From the NCBI GenBank assembly GCA_019636195.1, contig JAHBYA010000003.1:186001-250000 (forward strand): 64,000 nucleotides of DNA, written 5' to 3'. The translations under genes were made by a program, and so were the position numbers. Source of the DNA: Planctomycetota bacterium. GTDB taxonomy: Bacteria; Planctomycetota; UBA8742; UBA2392. The notes under the pieces were generated by a model that was given only the letters and a program-made list of their open reading frames with translations, was not told the origin of the DNA and ran no database searches. Of the stretch, positions 23,894 through 32,072 are shown in pieces (the stretch's first letter is position 1; the number at the start of each line of letters is the position of its first letter).

Positions 23894-25696
23894 ATGGCAG
23901 ACATGGTCAACATCACGATCGACGGCAAGCCGTACCAGGTGCCCAAGGGCACGAATCTGCTCATGGCTTGTTTGACCCACGGTCAGGACACCGACGGCAC
24001 ATACCCCGATCAAAACGAAGGCGGCGAGCATTACGTACCGCACTTCTGCTATCACCCCGGCCTGAGCGTCAGCGGCAATTGCCGCATGTGCTACGTCAAG
24101 ACACGCCAGATGGTCAAGCGCGGCGACCAGCTTGTGCCCATGGAGCAATACACCACAAGCTGCACCAACACCGTGCAGGAAGGGCTTGAAGTCTTCACCA
24201 AGACCGACGACGTCCAGAAAATCCGCGCCGGCATTATGGACCTTGAGCTGATCAACCACCCGCTTGACTGCCCCGAGTGCGACAAGGCCGGCGAGTGCAG
24301 CCTGCAGGACTACGCCTTCGACCATGGCCACGCCGCCAGCAAGTTCGATTTCGAGAAGGTTGCCGCGCATATCAAGCCGCTGGGCGAGAAGATCACCATC
24401 TGGGGCACGCGCTGCATCCAGTGTTCGCGCTGCATCCGCGTTGCCGACGAAATCAGCGGCACCAGCGAGTTGTGCTTTGTCAACCGCGGCGACCGCACCG
24501 TCATCGACATCTTTCCGGGCAAGCCGATCGACAATCCTCTGGCGATCAACACCGTCGAAGTCTGCCCCGTGGGTGCGCTGAAGAACCGCGACTTTTTGTA
24601 CACCGCGCGGGTCTGGAACCTGGACCAGTTGCCCGGCGTCTGCGGCTTGTGCGCCAAGGGCTGCAACAACCGCGTGGACAGCCTGAAGGGCGACGTGACG
24701 CGCGTGATGTCGCGCGAAAACCGCAACGTCAACGACTACTGGCTGTGCGACCGCGGCCGCGTTGACTACAAGTGGATCAACAGCCCCAGACGCATTGACC
24801 TGCCGCTGACCAAGACCGGCCACGTGGGCTGGGACAAGGGCTACGAGCTTGCGATCGCCGGGCTTAAAGCCGCCGGCGAAAACGCGGGCAAGGCCTACGC
24901 GCTGGCCAGCGCGGACATGACCAACGAAGAGCTGTTCCTGTTTCGCAAGCTGATTGAGCGGCTGGGCATTACCCGCGTGGCGCTGATGTCTGAGCCTGAC
25001 GTGAATGCGCTCGACTTTCCGGGCTTCAAGGCGCCCAGCGACGGAAACGCCAACCGCGCGGGCGCGGCGATCATACTTGGCATTGCCGACGCGGAAGCGA
25101 GCATTCGCGACTTTGCCGCCGCATGCGGGCGCGGCGAAGTTGAGCACGTGTTTGCATGGTCATGCCTGCCGCACGGCACGCCGGGCGCGGTCACGCAGGC
25201 GTTGGGCGCGCAGGGCGTCTCAAGCATTGTCGCCGTCGATTTTCAGCGCGGCATGCTGAGCGAGCTTGCGGGCGTAACGCTTGCGGGCACCACCTACGTT
25301 GAAACCGCGGGCAGCTGGATCAACGCCGACATGCACCTGCAGGCGTTTCGACCGGCGCTGCGCTACCCGCGCGAAGGCCGCGTGGGCATTGAGATTCTGC
25401 AAGAGCTGCTGTACGCCATGGAAGAAGGCCGCATCGAAACGGCCGAGATTACGTCGCAGGGCACACCGCTGGGCATCGGCACCGAAGACACTTTCCCCGA
25501 CAGCGCGGTGGTTCGCGGCTGGGAAGGCGCGGCGACCATCCCGGTGCTTGCGGGCAGCGGCGAAATCGCGGTCAAGGCCAAAAAGAACATCGTGGGCGCA
25601 GCCAGCGTATTCAATCAACTCGCGGCCGAAGTGCCCCAGTTCAGCGGCCACACGCACCTCAGCCTGATCCAGAGCCACGGGGCGCGGCTGCTTTAG
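23894..25696 (+). CDS. NuoG-like NADH-quinone oxidoreductase iron-sulfur subunit, standalone
   Basis: 600 aa. N-terminal 2Fe-2S ferredoxin domain with Cys52 and G-N-C-R-M-C; H-P-L-D-C-P-E-C-D-K-A-G-E-C is the His-Cys3 4Fe-4S site; C-I-Q-C-S-R-C-I-R and E-V-C-P-V-G-A-L form the next cluster; C250-x2-C-x3-C257-x27-C285 is the N7 motif. A molybdopterin-oxidoreductase-like part follows but is short (family members are about 780-910 aa). GAGGG precedes ATG. No other nuo, hydrogenase or formate dehydrogenase gene is close. It may serve complex I encoded elsewhere or another NADH-linked enzyme. Confidence 0.8.
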   Translation: MADMVNITIDGKPYQVPKGTNLLMACLTHGQDTDGTYPDQNEGGEHYVPHFCYHPGLSVSGNCRMCYVKTRQMVKRGDQLVPMEQYTTSCTNTVQEGLEVFTKTDDVQKIRAGIMDLELINHPLDCPECDKAGECSLQDYAFDHGHAASKFDFEKVAAHIKPLGEKITIWGTRCIQCSRCIRVADEISGTSELCFVNRGDRTVIDIFPGKPIDNPLAINTVEVCPVGALKNRDFLYTARVWNLDQLPGVCGLCAKGCNNRVDSLKGDVTRVMSRENRNVNDYWLCDRGRVDYKWINSPRRIDLPLTKTGHVGWDKGYELAIAGLKAAGENAGKAYALASADMTNEELFLFRKLIERLGITRVALMSEPDVNALDFPGFKAPSDGNANRAGAAIILGIADAEASIRDFAAACGRGEVEHVFAWSCLPHGTPGAVTQALGAQGVSSIVAVDFQRGMLSELAGVTLAGTTYVETAGSWINADMHLQAFRPALRYPREGRVGIEILQELLYAMEEGRIETAEITSQGTPLGIGTEDTFPDSAVVRGWEGAATIPVLAGSGEIAVKAKKNIVGAASVFNQLAAEVPQFSGHTHLSLIQSHGARLL

Positions 25697-25756
25697 CCCC
25701 GCCTGTCAGGGCCGGGTTTGTGCATACAATCGCGGCTGTCCACGGGGTTGGCACAC

Positions 25757-25778
25757 GCCCGCTCCTTACGGAGCGGGC
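25757..25778. terminator. Convergent intergenic hairpin
   Basis: GCCCGCTCC / GGAGCGGGC, perfect 9-bp stem with a TTAC loop, ending at the stop of the minus-strand sigma gene. No U-run on either side, so termination strength is uncertain. Confidence 0.5.
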
Positions 25779-26369
25779 TCACTGGTCGAAAAAGCGGGCG
25801 AGTTTTTCGCGCAAGGTTTCGCGCGCCCTTGAGGTCAGGCTTTTGACGGCGGCGACTGTGGTTTCCATGATCTCGGCGACTTCTTCGTAGCTCTTGTCCT
25901 CGTAGCGGCTCAGGATCAGCGCCATGCGCTGGTTGTCGGGCAGTTCGCTGATGGCGGCCTGGATGATCCTGCTGCGCTCGGCGGCGTCGAGCGCCTCAAT
26001 GTCGGTCTCGGCGGTTGCTGCAAGCTGCTCAAGGGGATTGCCGCCGTCTTCGTCGCTGCCCACAAGACGAAGCTTGTCGCGGGCCTTGTCGCGCTTGTAG
26101 TTCAGGCACAGGTTGCTCACGACCGTGTAAAGCCACGTGCTGAATTTTGCGCTGGGCTCCCACTTGGCGGCGTTGCGGTACACGCGCAGAAACGCTTCCT
26201 GCACCAGGTCTTCGGCGGCGCTTTGCACGCCGATGTGGCGATAAATCACCGAGTACGCCAGCCGGTGGTGGCGTTCAAACAGCAGGCGAAAAGCTTCGTC
26301 GTCGCCCCTGGCGACGCGCTTCATGAGTTCGCTGTCGGGGTCGATGATTTTGCCGGGTTTGTCGGGCAT
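25779..26369 (-). CDS. ECF-type RNA polymerase sigma factor
   Basis: 196 aa. Sigma region 2: H-R-L-A-Y-S-V-I-Y-R and A-E-D-L-V-Q-E-A-F-L-R-V-Y-R-N, then W-L-Y-T-V-V-S-N-L-C-L-N-Y-K-R. Region 4: L-P-D-N-Q-R-M-A-L-I-L-S-R-Y-E-D-K-S-Y-E-E-V-A-E-I-M, followed by A-V-K-S-L-T-S-R-A-R. No region 1.1 or 3, as expected for ECF. The upstream same-strand gene (26421-28592) encodes a large single-pass membrane protein, 51 bp away, which might sense and control it; no recognisable zinc anti-sigma domain is there. Confidence 0.93.
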   Translation of the reverse strand: MPDKPGKIIDPDSELMKRVARGDDEAFRLLFERHHRLAYSVIYRHIGVQSAAEDLVQEAFLRVYRNAAKWEPSAKFSTWLYTVVSNLCLNYKRDKARDKLRLVGSDEDGGNPLEQLAATAETDIEALDAAERSRIIQAAISELPDNQRMALILSRYEDKSYEEVAEIMETTVAAVKSLTSRARETLREKLARFFDQ

Positions 26370-26420
26370 GTTTGCATCAACCCCGTCGCTTGCGCTCCGG
26401 GCTCTTGTTCCCTTTCGGGA

Positions 26421-28592
26421 TCATCCCCCGTACCTTTGCAGCAGGCTTTCGACCAGCGGGTCTTTCTGGCCCCGTTGGCGCCACGCCGCCGCGAGTTCTT
26501 TGGCTCGCGCGCTCAGCCCGTTCACCGATAGTTCACAGATCAGGTCCAGCCGTTGCAGACCCGCGTCGCCGGCCACCAAGTCTGCGTTGCGCGCCAGGCG
26601 GGCAAGGGCCCATTCGGCGCGGTCCAGCGCCAGGCACTGCAACACAGCGTCTTCAAGGTCCCTGGCGCTGAAGCCACGGCCACTGCAAAGCTCGTCAAGC
26701 AGCGCCAGCGCCAGCAAACCTTCGCCTTCATCGGATGCCGCCAGCGCCAGCGAGCGCATGAATGCAGGGTCGCGCTCGCCGCGCGCGTAGGCCTGCCGCA
26801 GCAGGGCAAAGCGCTGCTCGCCCTTGGCAAAGCCCGCCAGCTTCAGCGTTGCGCGGGGGTCGTCGGGGTGCTCGTCGTGGGCGCGCTGGTACCAATGCTG
26901 CGCCTCTTCGCGGCGGTTCATCTTCTCAAACTGTTCGGCGATAACGTAGGCCAGCGGCTGGCCGTCCAGCATGGCGCCCCTTTCGGCGCGTTTGCCCAGT
27001 TGCACGATGGCTGCGCGGGCGTGAATCTCGTCGCCGGCGATGCTGGCGATGCGGTACAGCTTCAGCGCGTCATCCACTGTGCCGCGCTCATGCTCCGCGG
27101 TCAGCAGGCGGCAGACCACGGGGTGCAGCATGGCGCACACGCGGTGCGTAAGCTGCTCGCGGGCGTCGGCGCCTTCGGCGGGTTTGTGCATCCACAGGTG
27201 GTCAAAGTCGGCCAGCGCGGCGCGGGCGTTGGCCGCCGTGAAGTCGGGCGCCGTGCGCAGCAGCAGCGCGTCGGCAAGCAGTCGGCCGCGCTCGGTCAGC
27301 ATGGTGCCGCGCAGCAGCACCGCCAGCTCGTGCAGCGCACTTTGTGGTGTCAACGGCGGCTGGCTGCCCGTCCGCAGACCAAGGGACTCGCCGTTCCAGG
27401 TCAGGATGCGGTCCTTCACGCGCAATGCCAACTCAGGCCGCAGATTGCCGTTAGGCGCAATCGGTAGCGTCGCGTAGCCGCAAGCGTGGGCCAGCGCCTG
27501 TACGGCAACGATCAACGGTAACTGCGCGCCGCCTGCGGCGTACAGCACGTCGCCGACCAGTACGCCCTTGCTGGTTTCGGCGGGGTAGCGCGCGAGGTGC
27601 AACTCGGATTGCAGGTGCGCAACGAAGGCTTCAAGCCATGGCTTGCGAGCCTCGCGCCACGCCGGTTCGTTGGTGATGACGCTCTTCGCAAACGCCTCAA
27701 GGCGAGCGCGGGTCTCCTCCGGGGTGGTGTGTAGGCGGCCGGGCTCAATAACCAGCACCATTTCTTCCATGCCGAGCATCAGCGCGCCCAACTGATCGAG
27801 GACCATCGGCCCCGGTTCCAAGGGGTCTGCGCCCCTGGCCGGCACATTCAGCGTCGGTTGAACAATGTAGCCGTTGGCTGCGGCGTCAAACGGGGTGTCA
27901 GGGTCGGGCGGCAAGTCGTCCGGCTTGCTGACCGGCACGTTGGATGGGCGGTTGTCCCTGGCAATGCCGTCCTCATTGTCCGGCGGCGGCGATGCAAACG
28001 CACCCGCCAGCCACGCCGCGGCCAGAGCCACGACACCCAGTACCGAGATCAGTACGACGGCTGCCAATGTGCGCCGGAGACTGCGCGAAGGGCTGCTTGC
28101 GGCTGGCGAGGTCGGTGCGGCAGCGGCGATTGCGGGCTGGGGTGGGGGCGTCGCAACAGGCTTGTCGCTCCTGCTTTCAGGTGCGGTGTCGGCGGGCTTG
28201 TGGGGCGGGTCGCTGTCATGGAAGCGCACGACACCGACGTCGCCGGTGGATGTCGGGCTGCGGCCTTCGCTGATGACGAGGCGGTTCAGCAGGCTGCGCG
28301 TGCGGCGCGAGAGCTTGGTCAGGCCTTTTTCAAGCTTGCGCTGGCTGATGCCCTTGGTGGCGCCCAGGAAGTCGCGAAAGCTTTTCGTGGCTTCGGCATC
28401 CAGCACGCCGAAGCACAGGACAAAGTCCTTTTCAATCTGCTTGCGGGCCTCAACAAAGTCGTCCAGCAGGCCCGGCGGCACGGCGCCGCCATCGGCCAAG
28501 ACCTTGCGGGCGAAGTTAAGCACCGTATCGGCGCGGCGCAAAGAATCGCGCAGCGCGAGCAGTTTGTCGTTTCCCTGCGCGTGCTCGGCCAT
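26421..28592 (-). CDS. Large single-pass membrane protein with TPR-like tail
   Basis: 723 aa. Cytoplasmic-looking helical N-terminus (1-110), Pro/Ser-rich linker, membrane segment about 175-198, then a long outer part. That part contains a transglutaminase-like stretch around L-P-L-I-V-A-V-Q-A-L-A-H-A-C-G-Y-A-T-L-P-I-A and a C-terminal helical-repeat region with F-E-K-M-N-R-R-E-E-A-Q-H-W-Y-Q-R-A-H-D-E-H-P-D-D-P-R, TPR-like. The transglutaminase resemblance is weak and no Cys-His-Asp triad was assigned. It sits between purE and the ECF sigma factor on one strand. A membrane regulator of the sigma factor is one idea. Confidence 0.6.
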   Translation of the reverse strand: MAEHAQGNDKLLALRDSLRRADTVLNFARKVLADGGAVPPGLLDDFVEARKQIEKDFVLCFGVLDAEATKSFRDFLGATKGISQRKLEKGLTKLSRRTRSLLNRLVISEGRSPTSTGDVGVVRFHDSDPPHKPADTAPESRSDKPVATPPPQPAIAAAAPTSPAASSPSRSLRRTLAAVVLISVLGVVALAAAWLAGAFASPPPDNEDGIARDNRPSNVPVSKPDDLPPDPDTPFDAAANGYIVQPTLNVPARGADPLEPGPMVLDQLGALMLGMEEMVLVIEPGRLHTTPEETRARLEAFAKSVITNEPAWREARKPWLEAFVAHLQSELHLARYPAETSKGVLVGDVLYAAGGAQLPLIVAVQALAHACGYATLPIAPNGNLRPELALRVKDRILTWNGESLGLRTGSQPPLTPQSALHELAVLLRGTMLTERGRLLADALLLRTAPDFTAANARAALADFDHLWMHKPAEGADAREQLTHRVCAMLHPVVCRLLTAEHERGTVDDALKLYRIASIAGDEIHARAAIVQLGKRAERGAMLDGQPLAYVIAEQFEKMNRREEAQHWYQRAHDEHPDDPRATLKLAGFAKGEQRFALLRQAYARGERDPAFMRSLALAASDEGEGLLALALLDELCSGRGFSARDLEDAVLQCLALDRAEWALARLARNADLVAGDAGLQRLDLICELSVNGLSARAKELAAAWRQRGQKDPLVESLLQRYGG

Positions 28593-28619
28593 GGCGTACT
28601 TGCGCGAAGGGGGGCGCGC

Positions 28620-29114
28620 TTATCCCTGCAACTTTTCCTGCAGGCGCTTGTCTTTCTCTAACACCTTCAGCGTCTGCGAGGCGCGCCACTTTACAAGTTT
28701 TTCATGCAGCGCGTTGTCGCCGGTCGCAATGATTTGCGCAGCCAGCACCGCCGCGTTCACGGCCCCGTTGATCGCAACCGTGGCCACGGGCACGCCTGGC
28801 GGCATCTGCACGGTGCTCAGCAACGCGTCAAAACCGTTCAGCGGCCCCGAGGCAACGGGTATGCCGATGACGGGCCGCGCGGTGTGGGCGGCCACGGCGC
28901 CGGCAAGGTGCGCGGCCACGCCGGCGGCGCATATGAATACTTTGGTGCCGCCCTTTTCGCACTCGGCGACAAAGGCGCGCGCCTGGTCCGGCGTGCGGTG
29001 GGCCGACAGCACGCGCGCGGTGGCTGTCACGCCAAGTTCGCGCAGTGTGGCAATCACGGGCTCAAGGGTCGGCCAGTCAGAGTCAGAGCCCATCATCAGG
29101 ACAACGTCAGGCAT
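28620..29114 (-). CDS. purE: N5-carboxyaminoimidazole ribonucleotide mutase
   Basis: 164 aa from ATG 29114 (GGAG 6 nt upstream). Class I PurE: M-G-S-D-S-D-W-P near the N-terminus, S-A-H-R-T-P, and A-A-G-x-A-A-H-L-A-G-x-x-A. Moves the carboxyl group of N5-CAIR to CAIR in purine synthesis. It follows purC by 56 bp, so two consecutive pathway steps are encoded together. No purK is nearby. Length and motifs are normal. Confidence 0.95.
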   Translation of the reverse strand: MPDVVLMMGSDSDWPTLEPVIATLRELGVTATARVLSAHRTPDQARAFVAECEKGGTKVFICAAGVAAHLAGAVAAHTARPVIGIPVASGPLNGFDALLSTVQMPPGVPVATVAINGAVNAAVLAAQIIATGDNALHEKLVKWRASQTLKVLEKDKRLQEKLQG

Positions 29115-29170
29115 CGCTACTCCAGTTGTCAGTGTCGAGTCAAACCTGTCAAAGTCCACCGGCGTCTGTC

Positions 29171-30049
29171 TTATGATTTCAGAAGTCTTACAACTTCTGC
29201 ATAGCGATCTGCGGTTCGTTTCACGATCTCCGGCGGCAAATCAGGCGCCGGGGCCTTTTTGTTCCAGGGCTGCTTTTCAAGCCAGTCACGCACGATCTGC
29301 TTGTCGAAGCTTTCGGGGCTGGTGCCCACCTTGTATGCCCGGGCGTCCCAAAAGCGGCTGCTGTCGGGCGTAAGCACTTCGTCGCACAGGATGATCCTGC
29401 CGTTGTGCAACCCGAACTCGAACTTGGTGTCGGCGATGATGATGCCCTTTTTCGCCGCGTAGTCGGCCGCCGTGGTGTACAGCTTGATCGTGAGTTCGCG
29501 CAGCTCCGTGGCCGTGTCTTTGCCGACAATGCCGCACATGGTTTCAAAGTCGATGTTTTCGTCGTGCTGGCCCTGGGGCGCCTTGGTGGCCGGCGTGAAC
29601 AGCACCTGCGGCAGCTTTTGCGCAAGCTGCAAACCCGCGGGCAGCTTGTGGCCGCAGATTTCGCCGGTTTTCTGGTAGTCCTTCCAGCCGCTGCCGACAA
29701 TGTAGCCGCGCACCACGCACTCGACCTGAAAGATCTCGGCGCGCTTGCAGTACATCGTGCGACCCTCAAGCTGGTCGCGGTACTTGTGAACCTCGGCGGG
29801 CATGGCGCCCACGTCGGCAGAAATCAGGTGGTTGCCGACAATGGGCTTGAACAGGTCAAACCAGAACAATGACAGCTCGGTCAGCATGCGCCCCTTGCCG
29901 GGGATGCCCTGGTTCATGATCACGTCAAAGGCGCTCAGGCGGTCGCTGGCGACCAGCAGCAGGTTGCCTTGCACATCGTAAAGGTCCCGCACCTTGCCGC
30001 GGTTGAGCAGCTTGAGGTCGGGCATGTTGGTTTGAAGGAGGGCGGACAT
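29171..30049 (-). CDS. purC: SAICAR synthetase
   Basis: 292 aa from ATG 30049, giving the usual length; the longer frame to 30193 adds an unrelated 48 residues. Joins CAIR and aspartate with ATP. Visible: R-G-K-V-R-D-L-Y, A-S-D-R-L-S-A-F-D-V, E-C-V-V-R-G-Y-I-V-G-S-G-W-K-D-Y and I-I-A-D-T-K-F-E-F-G, all SAICAR-synthetase signatures. The motif I-L-C-D-E-V-L-T-P-D-S-S-R-F-W is the C-terminal block. No good ribosome binding site precedes ATG; purE follows downstream. Confidence 0.95.
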   Translation of the reverse strand: MSALLQTNMPDLKLLNRGKVRDLYDVQGNLLLVASDRLSAFDVIMNQGIPGKGRMLTELSLFWFDLFKPIVGNHLISADVGAMPAEVHKYRDQLEGRTMYCKRAEIFQVECVVRGYIVGSGWKDYQKTGEICGHKLPAGLQLAQKLPQVLFTPATKAPQGQHDENIDFETMCGIVGKDTATELRELTIKLYTTAADYAAKKGIIIADTKFEFGLHNGRIILCDEVLTPDSSRFWDARAYKVGTSPESFDKQIVRDWLEKQPWNKKAPAPDLPPEIVKRTADRYAEVVRLLKS

Positions 30050-30080
30050 GGGTTCTGCGTTCCGAGTTCTGGGTTCCGGG
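30050..30080. repeat. Low-complexity G/T-rich iteration upstream of purC
   Basis: GGTTCTGCG TTCCGAG TTCTGGG TTCCGGG TT: four near-copies of a 7-mer of the form GTTCYGG/GTTCCGA just in front of purC. It recalls the iterated AT element before tsf. No function assigned. Confidence 0.4.
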
Positions 30081-30128
30081 TTGACGACGTCGTTGCGGGT
30101 GATGGTTTTGTTCGCCTTTCGGCCCGCG

Positions 30129-30866
30129 TCAAGTGGAATCGCCCTTCCGGGCCACCACGACCTGTCGGTTGCTTGTGGATTCTTTGAAGACACTTGCGTC
30201 GAGGTCGCCGTGGCGCGCGGTCACGGTCAGTCCGGCGGCCTCAATAAACCCGTCAAGCTCGGCGGGTTCAAACAGGCGCACGCTTTCGTGCCAGTGCCTT
30301 GGGGGCAGGCCGTCGGGGATGTACTCGACTTCTTTGATCACGCGGCGTGAGGCGGTGTCGAAGCGGCGCGTCTGGCGCAAAGTCAGTCCGTCACGCTTTT
30401 CGACGCTCAGCGGTTCAAGCTCGCGGATCGTTACCTGTGCGTTCATGTGGTCGAGCACCAGCCGCCCGTCTGGCCGAAGTACGCGCGCGACTTCGGCCAG
30501 AACGGCGTGATGGGCGGCGTCGTCGGGAAAGTAGCCGAAGCTCGAAAAGAGATTCGTTACACAGTCGAAGCTTGCATCCGCAAACGGAATCACCCGCGCG
30601 TCGGCACGCACTGCTACGCCGGCAAGCCTGCCCGCGTGCAGCAGCTGCTGCGAAAGATCCAGGCCGCAGGCCTTTAGGCCCGCGTCGCGCATGGGCAGCA
30701 GGTGGCGGCCGGCGCCGCAGCACAGGTCCAGTACGCGACCGGCGCGCGGCAGCAGGCCGGAAGCAAGCATCTGCTGCACCTGCTGGCGGCCCTGCGCGGG
30801 GCTGCGGTGCCGATACAGCTCAAGGTACTCGGCGGCAAAGGCGCGGATGTACCACGGCTCATCCAT
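30129..30866 (-). CDS. Class I SAM-dependent methyltransferase
   Basis: 245 aa from ATG 30866. Rossmann-type motif I V-L-D-L-C-C-G-A-G-R-H, the acidic strand end G-L-D-L-S, A-D-A-R-V-I-P-F-A-D-A-S-F-D and E-V-A-R-V-L-R-P-D-G-R-L-V-L-D. This is a small-molecule or protein methyltransferase of the UbiE/COG2226-like kind; substrate not inferable. No Shine-Dalgarno; TATAGT ends 7 nt before ATG, so the mRNA may be leaderless. Divergent from the lipoprotein at 30925, only 58 bp away. An in-frame GTG three codons upstream is a less likely start. Confidence 0.8.
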   Translation of the reverse strand: MDEPWYIRAFAAEYLELYRHRSPAQGRQQVQQMLASGLLPRAGRVLDLCCGAGRHLLPMRDAGLKACGLDLSQQLLHAGRLAGVAVRADARVIPFADASFDCVTNLFSSFGYFPDDAAHHAVLAEVARVLRPDGRLVLDHMNAQVTIRELEPLSVEKRDGLTLRQTRRFDTASRRVIKEVEYIPDGLPPRHWHESVRLFEPAELDGFIEAAGLTVTARHGDLDASVFKESTSNRQVVVARKGDST

Positions 30867-30924
30867 AGGCTGCACTATAACGCGAGGCTCGTGTGTTTGT
30901 GCCGCAGATTGCTAGCATGCCGCC

Positions 30925-31293
30925 ATGCGCACGTTGATGCTGATTCCTGCTTTGCTGGCCAGCCTCGTGCTTGCCGCCGGCTGCGGGGGCACCAGCAAGG
31001 AGATCTGGCAGCGCGAAGACCGCGTGGAAGTGCAGCCGCTGGGCAAACCCGCATGGTCTGAAGAGCGCACGCTGGGCAACGTGACGCTTGCGTTGCGCGA
31101 ACCGGCGCAGGTCACAACCACGCCCAGCGAGCGCCTGTACCTGCACCACGAAGAGAAGTACCTGGCGATGGGATGGGACAACTTCGGTCTCGTGTTCTTC
31201 GGCATACTCGGCAGCATTGCCAGCGTTGGGCTTTACTTCCTGTTCGCGTTTGCCGTGTTCGGTGATTCAGACTCCGACAATGACAAGAAATAG
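30925..31293 (+). CDS. Small lipoprotein with C-terminal membrane segment
   Basis: 122 aa. Signal with A-A-G-C lipobox, Cys20, and a second hydrophobic segment at about 87-110. Such a lipidated protein with a membrane helix is unusual. TAGCAT ends 6 nt before ATG and there is no Shine-Dalgarno, pointing to a leaderless mRNA. Its last 14 bases overlap the next gene. Family not recognised. Confidence 0.6.
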   Translation: MRTLMLIPALLASLVLAAGCGGTSKEIWQREDRVEVQPLGKPAWSEERTLGNVTLALREPAQVTTTPSERLYLHHEEKYLAMGWDNFGLVFFGILGSIASVGLYFLFAFAVFGDSDSDNDKK

Positions 31294-31807
31294 TGCGCTG
31301 GCAGCCCTGATCTGCGCCGCCTTGTTCGCGGCCGGCTGTGCCACGCGCAGTTGGACCGAAGAGACTGACACCTGGCGGGCGGTCGGGCCGTCCCGCACCA
31401 CCCAGGAGAACCGTGGGATCGCCGACCACTGGGTGGAAGTTACAGGGCCGCAGCAGGATGACGGCTTCATGATCAGCGAGCGCTACCGCACCGACGAAAC
31501 GGGCAAGTTCACGTTCAGCCTTTTGCCGGCCGCGCTGCAATGCCTGCGTTATCAGCGCGACCTTGAGCTTGTGGTCAAGCGAGTTGCCGACGGCGAAGCG
31601 GTGCACACAGTAAAGCTGACTGAAGATGAGGCTTTGCGTGTGGTGGGTAACTGGCACGCGCAAGCCAAACTTGGCGCGCCTGTGCGGCTACGGCCGGCGG
31701 AGATCCGCCTGCTGGATGACTTGCGCGCGAGCGAGCGTGACCCGGATTTGGCGACAATGCTGAAGGACATCCGGGGCGCGGTTACGGTCCGCGAGGAGTG
31801 GGAGTAA
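31280..31807 (+). CDS. Lipoprotein overlapping the previous gene
   Basis: 175 aa. Begins at ATG 31280, within the last 14 bases of the previous gene, so the two are translationally coupled. Signal with A-A-G-C lipobox, Cys20. The mature part is short strands and a charged C-terminal helix. I selected this start over the frame's upstream ATG because only this one yields a lipoprotein signal. Family not recognised. Confidence 0.65.
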   Translation: MTRNSALAALICAALFAAGCATRSWTEETDTWRAVGPSRTTQENRGIADHWVEVTGPQQDDGFMISERYRTDETGKFTFSLLPAALQCLRYQRDLELVVKRVADGEAVHTVKLTEDEALRVVGNWHAQAKLGAPVRLRPAEIRLLDDLRASERDPDLATMLKDIRGAVTVREEWE

Positions 31808-31892
31808 CAGGGTATCCTGCACAGCCGTTCAGTGTACCGAAACTACACACCGTAATCAGACGTCCAGCCCCCTAAAGTTGGCCTGTCAAAAC

Positions 31893-31920
31893 TTGCGTAA
31901 CGACAGATACAGCCTAGAAT
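31893..31920 (+). promoter_or_regulatory. Promoter upstream of the large IPT lipoprotein
   Basis: TTGCGT (31893-31898), 16-bp spacer, TAGAAT (31915-31920). This is a moderate sigma-70 match, giving a leader of about 145 nt. Confidence 0.4.
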
Positions 31921-31949
31921 TAACGCCGCTCTGGGATGGCTCCCTGACG

Positions 31950-31990
31950 TGTAAGAACTGCCCTGTTGCGGGGCATGTTATTTGCTTACA
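31950..31990 (+). promoter_or_regulatory. Nested leader structure upstream of the large IPT lipoprotein
   Basis: TGTAAG (31950-31955) pairs with CTTACA (31985-31990); inside it TGCCC (31959-31963) pairs with GGGCA (31971-31975). The two nested stems lie in the predicted leader. No known riboswitch was recognised. Confidence 0.35.
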
Positions 31991-32072
31991 TCTTGTCATG
32001 GCGAGCTAAGACTCAGGCGGGATGCGCCCCGGGCAGGGCCATCACTGAGGTCATTTGAGGTGCGGAGGGGAC

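Noticed and set aside
22982..25147. 721-codon minus-strand frame opposite the HExxH and NuoG-like genes
   Set aside because: Spans two well-supported genes on the other strand, and has the His/Arg/Val-rich composition of reverse frames.
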